Of a DNA stretch of 5,170 nucleotides, positions 1 to 5,170 are shown in pieces. The notes under the pieces were generated by a model that worked only from the letters and a program-made list of their open reading frames with translations, did not search any database and was not told the DNA's origin. Origin of the DNA: Bacteroidota bacterium (GTDB lineage Bacteria; Bacteroidota; Bacteroidia; UKL13-3). Numbering within the stretch: the first letter of the stretch is position 1; each line of letters begins with the position of its first letter. Position numbers and translations under genes: made by a program. The DNA lies in contig CANFSD010000134.1 in the NCBI GenBank assembly GCA_947449515.1, forward strand, positions 1 through 5,170, given 5' to 3'.

Positions 1-90
1 GTTAAGGTAGTTTACTTTTATATCTGTAGGAATAAACTGATGTAAGCCTTGCATAGCATCACGCGGACATTCAATGAGTTTGATTGGCAT
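1..90 (-). CDS. Hydroxymethylglutaryl-CoA lyase, N-terminal fragment (runs off left edge)
   Basis: Reading the minus strand from an ATG at 90-88 gives 30 open codons to base 1, beginning MPIKLIECPRDAMQG and continuing with HQFIPTDIKVNYLN. This matches the start of the HMG-CoA lyase family (DRE-TIM metallolyases), where a short first beta strand is followed by the Arg-Asp pair of the active site (here R10-D11; compare GPRDGLQ in the mitochondrial enzyme). ECPRDAMQG is the form I associate with Bacteroidota members. The enzyme cleaves 3-hydroxy-3-methylglutaryl-CoA to acetyl-CoA and acetoacetate, the last step of leucine degradation. Only about a tenth of the expected ~290 residues is present because of the window edge, so there is no sign of a real truncation. 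It is divergent from the DUF349 gene. A TAnnTTTG box 30 bases upstream supports this start. Family assignment rests on a short stretch, but the motif is distinctive; other acyl-CoA lyases of the same fold are the alternative. Confidence 0.8.
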   Translation of the reverse strand, partial: MPIKLIECPRDAMQGLHQFIPTDIKVNYLN

Positions 91-119
91 TAACGTATAA
101 TTTTTATGAAATACAAGCA

Positions 120-127
120 CAAATTTA
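120..127 (-). promoter_or_regulatory. Candidate -7 promoter box for the HMG-CoA lyase gene
   Basis: On the minus strand these bases read TAAATTTG, a perfect match to the Bacteroidota -7 consensus TAnnTTTG. The box ends 29 bases before the lyase ATG, which would leave a leader of roughly 20-25 bases. I found no clear TTG/TTTG -33 element at the expected 19-21 base spacing, so the call rests on the -7 box and its position only. Confidence 0.4.
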
Positions 128-140
128 TCTTATTAATGGT

Positions 141-148
141 TATTTTTG
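141..148 (+). promoter_or_regulatory. Candidate -7 promoter box for the DUF349 gene
   Basis: The bases read TATTTTTG, a perfect match to the Bacteroidota -7 consensus TAnnTTTG, 32 bases before the ATG at 181. Transcription starting 5-8 bases downstream would give a leader of about 25 bases. That leader contains an A-rich stretch (AAAAAGAAA at about 164-172) but no GGAGG-like ribosome site, which is usual in this phylum. No convincing -33 TTG is visible. The box faces away from the minus-strand box at 120-127, so the two candidate promoters share a region of under 60 bases. Confidence 0.4.
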
Positions 149-180
149 AGTCCTTTTTGATTTAAAAAGAAATCTGAATC

Positions 181-2187
181 ATGAACCAAGAGTTGGAAAA
201 TGTAACAAACGAACCTGCGGAAGAACAACTTCCAGTGGTTAACCTGCCGGAATCTACACCTGTAAATTCCATTGAAGAAACAGCAAAAGTTGAGGAAACA
301 ATTGTAGCCGAAACACCTGTAATTGTGGCCCCTGACATCAAAATTGAAGCAGAAGCTCCTGTAGCCGAAACTGCTGAAATTTTAGTGGAGGACCATGAGC
401 TAGAAAGTGTTGAAGAGTTGCCAGACTTTGCCAATTTAAGCAAAGATGAACTTCTAAAAACTGCACTCAGAGCCACCCAAGAAAAAGAATTAGAAGAGGC
501 ATTATTGATTTTTAAATCAGTTAAACCTTACCTCGACCAACATATTGCGGAGGAAAAAGCGGAGGCTTTGGCCAAATATTTGGAAGAAGGCGGCGATAAA
601 GATGGTTTTGATTACCGAGGCGACAACAGCAAAGAGCAGTTCAATGCGGCTTTTACCGAATTGAAACAGCGCAAGGAAGATGCGCGCAAAAGGCAAGAAG
701 CTGAAAAGCAAGAAAACCTTAAAAAGAAAGAAGCCATTCTGGAGGAGATTAAGAAATTAAACGAATCTGAAGAAACGGCCAATAGCTTAAAGAAATTAAA
801 AGAGCTGCAAGCCGAGTGGAAAAAAATTAAAAACGTTCCAAAAGAAAACATTGAAAAACTTTGGGAAAGTTACAGGGTATTGAATGAGATTTTTTACGAT
901 CGTTTGTCCATTAACAATGAGTTAAAAGATTTAGACAGAAGTAAAAACCTTGACCATAAGATTGAATTAATTGGTAAAGCAAATGAGTTAACGGCTGAAA
1001 CCAATATCAAAAAAGCACTCATTGGTGTTAAGAAATTACAAGAAGACTGGCGTTATATTGGTCCTGTAGCAAAAGAAGCCTCTGAAGATATTTGGGCAAG
1101 ATTTAAAGTGGAAGTAGACAAAGTTTACACCATGATTAAGTCTAAAACCGAAGAGCTAGAAAAAGAACGTCATGTTAATTTGGAAGCCAAAAAAGAATTG
1201 CTTGAAAAGGCAAAAACCTTGGCAAATTTCCAAACACAGCGTATCAAAGATTGGATGGACCAAAGCGTTGCAGTAAATGACTTAATGGAAGCTTGGAAAA
1301 AAACGGGTCATGTGCCTATGGCTTTCCGCGACCAAGTTTGGAATGAATTTAGAGAAGCGCGCAATACCTTTTTTGCAAACAAGAACAACTTCTTTAAAGC
1401 CTTGCATTCCGAGCGCAATGCCAATTTAAAAGCAAAAGAAGAGCTTTGTGTAAAAGCGGAAGCCATTGCTGCCAATCCAATTGATTGGAACAAACAAACA
1501 GATGAACTGAAGAAACTTCAAGAAGCTTGGAAAAAAATTGGACAGGCTCCAGAAAAAATCAACGATGCCGTTTGGAGACGTTTTAGAACTGCTTGTGATT
1601 TGTTTTTTGAAAAGAAGTCTGAAAGATATGCCAGTCAGCAAACAGAACAAGTTGCCAACTTAACAGCTAAACAAGCTTTGGTAAGCAAATTGGAAGAATT
1701 GAGTGCATCAGAAAGCAGCAACAATATTTTTGCTGAATTGAAACAAATTCAAACAGATTGGAACGCCATAGGATTTGTGCCTGCAGCGCAAAAGGATAGC
1801 ATTAATAAGAAATACAACGAACTTTTAGATAAATTATACGGCAAGCACAAGCAACTCAATAAAGAGATGCGTGAAGACCGCGACAAGCAAAACTTTGAGC
1901 TCATGGCTGGTTCGGCAAACGGCATGCAGAAATTGCAGAGAGAAGAAAAGGTTCTACAAGAGCGCATCAGGGGAATTAAGAAAGACATGGAAACATGGGA
2001 CAATAACCTTGGTTTCTTTAAATCTGGTAACAGCAAAAATCCTTTGGCCGAGCAAATTCAAGATAAAATAGAAATTGCCAAAAAGCATGTGGCCAGTTTA
2101 GAAGAAAAACTAAAAGCATTAAAAGCACTTCGAAACAAACCTGCTGAAACACCTGCCGCTCCTGCTGCAGAAGCAACAGCAGAATAA
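181..2187 (+). CDS. DUF349 repeat protein, 668 residues, function unknown
   Basis: This is a long, highly charged, mostly helical protein with no signal peptide or membrane segment, so it is probably cytoplasmic. Residues 1 to about 83 are acidic and rich in Glu, Pro, Val, Ala and Thr, and look disordered. A helical Lys/Glu-rich part follows (about 88-190). Then come five DUF349 units of about 77-82 residues, each marked by a Trp followed by an I/TG.(V/A)P-type turn and a second aromatic-rich helix ending near FF or FY: W213 (WKKIKNVP), W290 (WRYIGPV), W372 (WKKTGHVP), W450 (WKKIGQAP) and W527 (WNAIGFVP). Residues about 575-650 form a likely coiled coil (LQREEKVLQERI, then SLEEKLKALKAL). The last 18 residues are a Pro/Ala/Glu tail. 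DUF349 is a family of unknown function, and I do not infer a role. The ATG at 181 is preceded by a promoter box and an A-rich leader. A strong hairpin terminator 12 bases after the stop suggests a single-gene transcript. Minus-strand open frames over this gene are codon-bias shadows. Confidence 0.9.
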   Translation: MNQELENVTNEPAEEQLPVVNLPESTPVNSIEETAKVEETIVAETPVIVAPDIKIEAEAPVAETAEILVEDHELESVEELPDFANLSKDELLKTALRATQEKELEEALLIFKSVKPYLDQHIAEEKAEALAKYLEEGGDKDGFDYRGDNSKEQFNAAFTELKQRKEDARKRQEAEKQENLKKKEAILEEIKKLNESEETANSLKKLKELQAEWKKIKNVPKENIEKLWESYRVLNEIFYDRLSINNELKDLDRSKNLDHKIELIGKANELTAETNIKKALIGVKKLQEDWRYIGPVAKEASEDIWARFKVEVDKVYTMIKSKTEELEKERHVNLEAKKELLEKAKTLANFQTQRIKDWMDQSVAVNDLMEAWKKTGHVPMAFRDQVWNEFREARNTFFANKNNFFKALHSERNANLKAKEELCVKAEAIAANPIDWNKQTDELKKLQEAWKKIGQAPEKINDAVWRRFRTACDLFFEKKSERYASQQTEQVANLTAKQALVSKLEELSASESSNNIFAELKQIQTDWNAIGFVPAAQKDSINKKYNELLDKLYGKHKQLNKEMREDRDKQNFELMAGSANGMQKLQREEKVLQERIRGIKKDMETWDNNLGFFKSGNSKNPLAEQIQDKIEIAKKHVASLEEKLKALKALRNKPAETPAAPAAEATAE

Positions 2188-2199
2188 GAAAAAATAACA

Positions 2200-2234
2200 G
2201 AAAGCATTTGCCTTGGCAAATGCTTTCTTGTTTT
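2200..2234 (+). terminator. Rho-independent terminator after the DUF349 gene
   Basis: Two perfect 13-base inverted arms, GAAAGCATTTGCC (2200-2212) and GGCAAATGCTTTC (2215-2227), are separated by only TT. The innermost C-G pair probably opens to give a 4-base loop. The hairpin starts 12 bases after the DUF349 stop and is followed by TTGTTTT (2228-2234), a short T-rich tail. The 5' side is A-rich (AAAAAATAACA), so on the minus strand the same hairpin also has a T-rich tail, but no converging gene is visible here. The arm at 2215-2227 contains the ATG at 2220-2222 that may start the next gene. Confidence 0.8.
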
Positions 2235-3032
2235 AATAAAGAACGAAATATTTTGAACCTACATTTTGTTTCCAATTTTATACGCCATTACCTCAGTGCA
2301 ACCCTTATTGATGTGCTGCACTCCCCTTTTATTTTTAGCTTATACCAAACATGCATAAAAAGGCAAAATGGCAATGATTACAAAAGCATTGAACAGCTTA
2401 GAACCAATTTAAAAAACAATCCAACAGCATTATTCTATTCAGATTTTGGCGCTTCTCAAAAGAGCAGAAAAACTACGGTAAAAAAATTAGCCAAACAACA
2501 TTTAAAACCTGCTAGAATTGCGCAAATATTGGCAAGAATGGCAAGCAAATATCCTCACCAAACTTTTTTAGAACTAGGAACCTCTTCGGGAATTACCACC
2601 TGCTATTTGGCAAATTTTGCACAAGCAAATGCTAAAATTTATACCATTGAGGCATGTGAGCCAGTAAGAGATTTAGCAATAGAAAACTTTAATGCCTTGG
2701 GATTGCAAGATAAAATTCAATCGGAATTGGGAAATTTTGACGAGGTATTGCCAAAATTACTCCCTCAAATTGGCAAACTAGATTTCTTTTTTATTGATGG
2801 CAACCACAGTTATGAAGCCACCTTGCGCTATTTTGAAATGGCCAAACCGTTTTTGCACAACGATAGCGTGGTAATATTTGATGATATATATTGGAGCAAA
2901 GGCATGAGCCAGGCATGGCAGGCAATTAAGGCCGATCCAAGTGTTCAGGTTAGCCTCGATTTGTTTTTTGTAGGAATGGTATTCTTTCGCAAAGAACAGG
3001 TAAAAGAAGCCTTCCAATTGCGTATCCTTTAA
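2220..3032 (+). CDS. Class I SAM-dependent methyltransferase (O-methyltransferase-like), substrate unknown
   Basis: From the ATG at 2220 this encodes 270 residues. The Rossmann methyltransferase core is clear: motif I LELGTSSG (residues 117-124) binds S-adenosylmethionine; an acidic residue at the end of strand 2 (E144 in TIEACEP) would hold the ribose hydroxyls; FFFIDGNHSYE (D193, H196) and VVIFDDIYW (D221-D222) resemble the metal/substrate region of catechol-type O-methyltransferases and the Methyltransf_24 group. An N-terminal helical part carries HSPFIFSLY (about residues 36-44), which I associate with Bacteroidota methyltransferases of this kind. No signal peptide is seen. The start is uncertain: the ATG at 2220 sits inside the upstream terminator hairpin and lacks a ribosome site, whereas TTG at 2253 would give 259 residues, lies beyond the hairpin and would start about 10 residues before FIRHYL. 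TTG at 2208 is less likely. The next gene follows after 71 bases on the same strand. The fold is secure; the methyl acceptor cannot be read from the sequence. Confidence 0.85.
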   Translation: MLSCFNKERNILNLHFVSNFIRHYLSATLIDVLHSPFIFSLYQTCIKRQNGNDYKSIEQLRTNLKNNPTALFYSDFGASQKSRKTTVKKLAKQHLKPARIAQILARMASKYPHQTFLELGTSSGITTCYLANFAQANAKIYTIEACEPVRDLAIENFNALGLQDKIQSELGNFDEVLPKLLPQIGKLDFFFIDGNHSYEATLRYFEMAKPFLHNDSVVIFDDIYWSKGMSQAWQAIKADPSVQVSLDLFFVGMVFFRKEQVKEAFQLRIL

Positions 3033-3057
3033 TTTAGACAATTCGCTTTTTTAATTA

Positions 3058-3080
3058 GAATAACTCATTGGGAATTATTC
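3058..3080. repeat. Small imperfect inverted repeat between methyltransferase and ligase genes
   Basis: GAATAACTC (3058-3066) and GAATTATTC (3072-3080) can pair over nine positions with one mismatch around the loop ATTGG. There is no T-tract immediately after it on either strand, so it does not look like a terminator. It lies in the 71-base gap upstream of the ligase ATG and could be a weak RNA hairpin, an operator-like site or chance in AT-rich DNA. Confidence 0.25.
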
Positions 3081-3103
3081 AGCGATTGCTGTAAGTTCGA
3101 ATC

Positions 3104-5170
3104 ATGAGTGAACGCATAAAAATTGGCATTTTTTTTGGCGGTAATAGCCGCGAACGTGAAGTATCTTTTGCCGGTGGCAGAACGGTTTACGACAATCTCG
3201 ATAAAACTTTATTTGAAGCTGTTCCAATTTTTGTAGACAGTTTTAATAACTTCATTTTACTCGATTGGCATTTTATTTACAAAGGCTCGATCCGTGATTT
3301 TTATCCTTCGGTAGAGTTTTTAAAAGGTGCCAAACATGAGGTGCAGGTATACGCAGAAAATATTAAAGCAGCCCATAAAGACCAAGGCAAAACCATGGCC
3401 CGCAAATTGGGTAAATTATTGCAAATTGAAGATTTAAAAAGCCTCATAGACTTTGCCTTTCTTGCCCTTCACGGCAATTTTGGTGAAGATGGAACCATTC
3501 AAGGATTATTGGAATGGAGTGGTATTCCTTATTCAGGTTCGGGTATACTCCCTTCTTCTATAGGCATGAATAAACGTTTGCAAAAAGAATGGATGCAAGC
3601 TGCAGGTATGAAGGTTCCTAAATATTTTAGCTTTACCAAAAGTGGTTTGAACCAATTGCCAAAACTTTTCAAAGAAGCAAAAAAGCAAGTTGGATTGCCC
3701 TTTGTAATTAAGCCGGCAAACCAAGGTAGCTCAGTGGGAGTAAGCGTTATCAATAAAGATAATGAGGCCGCATTTATTGAAGCCGTGCATAAAGCTTTCT
3801 TCATTCAAACCATCCGTCCCAGCGATTGGATCGGCAAAAGTTTATTAGAGAAAACACAGTTTATTCAAAAAATAAGTGATGTAAAAGAAGGTCTTGGTTT
3901 GCCAGCAAAAATTAAAGACAAGATTATTTACCACCCCGATGAATTATGGGCCATTTTGGATAAAGAGCTAAAAGGAAAAGTTGAAATTCAATTAGAAAGC
4001 GTTTACTCCGAAACAGAATGTTTAATAGAATCATTTATTGAGGGAAGAGAGTTTTCTTGTATTGTACTGCGTAACGAAGACGGCTCTGCAGTAGCCCTTC
4101 CGCCCACTGAAATTGTAAAAGGAACAGAGGTTTATGATTACAAAAGTAAATACCTTCCTGGCTTTAGTAGAAAAATAACTCCAATAGATTTAGCAGATAA
4201 AAAAATACAAGAAATTAGAAGTGCCTGTGCCAAACTATTTACCTATTTCAACTTTCATGTATACGCACGCATAGATGGTTTCCTGAGTAAAAATGGCGAT
4301 TTGTTTTTAAACGATCCAAATACAACTTCGGGCATGATGCCATCATCTTTTTTCTTTCACCAAGCTGCAGAAATTGGTTTGAACCCATCGCAGTTTTTGA
4401 CTTATATTATTAGAACATCTATCAGTGAAAGAATTAAAAGCCTTAGTGTTTCCTATAGCTACGAAGCCCTTTTAACAAAATTAGATACCCAATTAAAAAT
4501 TAACCAAAGTAAAAAAGCCAACAAAAAACGGGTGGCCGTTTTAATGGGTGGCTATAGCACCGAGCGCCATATTTCTGTGGAAAGTGGAAGAAATGTTTAC
4601 GAGAAATTAGCCTCTTCAGAAAAATACCAACCTTTCCCTGTTTTTGTTACTGGCGACCTTCATTCACATGAACTTTTCTTATTACCCATACAGGTAATGC
4701 TTAAAGACAATGCAGATGATATCAAAGAAAAAGTAATGGCATACCACCGTCCTGCTATTATGAATGCCATTACCAAAGACTGTGAAGCAATTCTCCACAA
4801 ATACAGCAATACCAACCTGTTTGAGCCAAAGAAAATAACGTATGCAGAGCTAAAGAAAATGGCTGATGTGGTTTTTATTGGACTTCATGGCCGACCAGGA
4901 GAAGATGGAACGGTTCAAAAAGAATTGAATAAAATTAAGCTTCCATTTAATGGATCGGATGTGGCAAGCTCTCAACTTACCATCAATAAATTTGAAACCA
5001 ATGCCTTGCTAAGAAAAAAAGGTTTTTTGGTGGCCGATCATCTTTTGGTTTATGAAAACGATTACAAGAAAAATGCAAAAGCAATAATTGCCCAGGTTGA
5101 AAAAATAGGTTACCCACTTATTGCCAAACCTGCAGATGATGGTTGTAGCAGTGCGGTGAAGAAAATTAAA
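3104..5170 (+). CDS. Tandem D-alanine-D-alanine-ligase-like ATP-grasp protein, 3' end outside window
   Basis: The frame is open for 689 codons from ATG 3104 to the last base, so the protein is longer than a single Ddl (about 300-360 residues). Module 1 (residues 1 to about 460) shows, in E. coli DdlB order: FFGGNSREREVS (E17, equivalent to E15), HGNFGEDGTIQG (H123, equivalent to H63), IKPANQGSSVG (K203 and S209, equivalent to K144 and S150), IESFIEGREF (E309, equivalent to E180), KY (K349-Y350, equivalent to K215-Y216), ARID (R389 and D391, equivalent to R255 and D257) and NDPNTTSGMM (D404 and N406, equivalent to E270 and N272). After a Lys-rich linker (about 465-476) module 2 restarts with VAVLMGGYSTERHISV (E487), HGRPGEDGTVQ (H595) and AKPADDGCSSAV (K675), where the window ends. 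Family members join two amino or hydroxy acids with ATP, classically making D-Ala-D-Ala for peptidoglycan in the cytoplasm. Odd points: two modules in one chain, enlarged N-terminal subdomains, an insertion of about 70 residues in module 1, and Cys at the Ser150 position of module 2. Substrates are unknown, and I would not assume it is the housekeeping Ddl. Confidence 0.88.
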   Translation, partial: MSERIKIGIFFGGNSREREVSFAGGRTVYDNLDKTLFEAVPIFVDSFNNFILLDWHFIYKGSIRDFYPSVEFLKGAKHEVQVYAENIKAAHKDQGKTMARKLGKLLQIEDLKSLIDFAFLALHGNFGEDGTIQGLLEWSGIPYSGSGILPSSIGMNKRLQKEWMQAAGMKVPKYFSFTKSGLNQLPKLFKEAKKQVGLPFVIKPANQGSSVGVSVINKDNEAAFIEAVHKAFFIQTIRPSDWIGKSLLEKTQFIQKISDVKEGLGLPAKIKDKIIYHPDELWAILDKELKGKVEIQLESVYSETECLIESFIEGREFSCIVLRNEDGSAVALPPTEIVKGTEVYDYKSKYLPGFSRKITPIDLADKKIQEIRSACAKLFTYFNFHVYARIDGFLSKNGDLFLNDPNTTSGMMPSSFFFHQAAEIGLNPSQFLTYIIRTSISERIKSLSVSYSYEALLTKLDTQLKINQSKKANKKRVAVLMGGYSTERHISVESGRNVYEKLASSEKYQPFPVFVTGDLHSHELFLLPIQVMLKDNADDIKEKVMAYHRPAIMNAITKDCEAILHKYSNTNLFEPKKITYAELKKMADVVFIGLHGRPGEDGTVQKELNKIKLPFNGSDVASSQLTINKFETNALLRKKGFLVADHLLVYENDYKKNAKAIIAQVEKIGYPLIAKPADDGCSSAVKKIK

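Noticed and set aside
162..2036. Several minus-strand open frames of 61-104 codons opposite the DUF349 gene, and a plus-strand one at 1871-2071
   Set aside because: They lie entirely or mostly over a well-supported gene with clear repeat structure, and their low-complexity Ser/Phe/Leu-rich translations are what the reverse complement of Glu/Lys-rich codons gives.
2018..3041. Minus-strand open frames at 2018-2275 and 2778-3041
   Set aside because: They overlap the end of the DUF349 gene, the terminator and the methyltransferase core, and show no recognisable motif or start context.
3041..3080. Hairpin plus T-run as a terminator after the methyltransferase
   Set aside because: The T-run (about 3047-3052) precedes the small inverted repeat instead of following it, and the stem is short and AT-rich.
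3068..3099. Possible promoter for the ligase gene: TTG at 3068-3070, 21-base spacer, TAAGTTCG at 3092-3099
   Set aside because: The -7 match has one mismatch to TAnnTTTG and lies only 4 bases before the ATG, so transcription would begin at or inside the coding region. It would need a leaderless mRNA with a start shift, so I did not list it.
3529..3804. Minus-strand open frames inside the first ligase module
   Set aside because: They sit over the ATP-grasp Lys region of module 1, whose plus-strand reading matches the Ddl family motif by motif.
4480..4535. A possible gene boundary or frameshift between the two ligase modules
   Set aside because: The frame is continuous through the Lys-rich linker, with no stop, no frame change and no ribosome site before the module 2 motif, so one fused protein is the simplest reading.
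1..5170. A defence, CRISPR, phage or mobile-element system
   Set aside because: No direct-repeat array, integrase, transposase, nuclease, toxin-like gene or att-like repeat was found; all coding space is accounted for by four chromosomal-type genes.

Overview
The window most likely comes from the chromosome of a member of the Bacteroidota. The DNA is AT-rich. Both starts at the left end are preceded by a perfect TAnnTTTG box, the -7 element of Bacteroidota promoters, and good Shine-Dalgarno sequences are absent. The HMG-CoA lyase N-terminus (ECPRDAMQG) and the long multi-repeat DUF349 protein are types I associate with this phylum. I see no IS element, phage gene, tRNA, rRNA or CRISPR array.

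Layout from left to right. (1) Bases 1-90, minus strand: the first 30 codons of a hydroxymethylglutaryl-CoA lyase that continues off the left edge. (2) Bases 91-180: a short divergent intergenic region with one candidate promoter facing each way. (3) Bases 181-2187, plus strand: a 668-residue, highly charged, helical protein with five DUF349 repeats. It is followed by a perfect 13-bp hairpin terminator at 2200-2227. (4) Bases 2220-3032, plus strand: a class I SAM-dependent methyltransferase whose only plausible ATG lies inside the terminator hairpin. (5) Bases 3104 to the right edge, plus strand: an open reading frame of 689 codons still open at the end. It encodes two D-alanine-D-alanine-ligase-like ATP-grasp modules in one polypeptide, the second one cut by the window end.

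The genes do not form an obvious pathway. HMG-CoA lyase belongs to leucine/ketone-body catabolism and is divergently transcribed. The DUF349 gene looks like its own transcription unit. The methyltransferase and the tandem ligase run in the same direction with a 71-base gap and may be co-transcribed, but nothing in the sequence proves that they cooperate. The most interesting object is the tandem ligase. Module 1 keeps nearly all Ddl catalytic residues. Module 2, as far as it is visible, keeps the N-terminal Glu, the HG..GEDGT motif and the ATP-grasp Lys, but has Cys where Ddl has its active-site Ser and an altered glycine loop. Both modules share an N-terminal subdomain about twice the usual length, which suggests duplication of an already unusual ligase.
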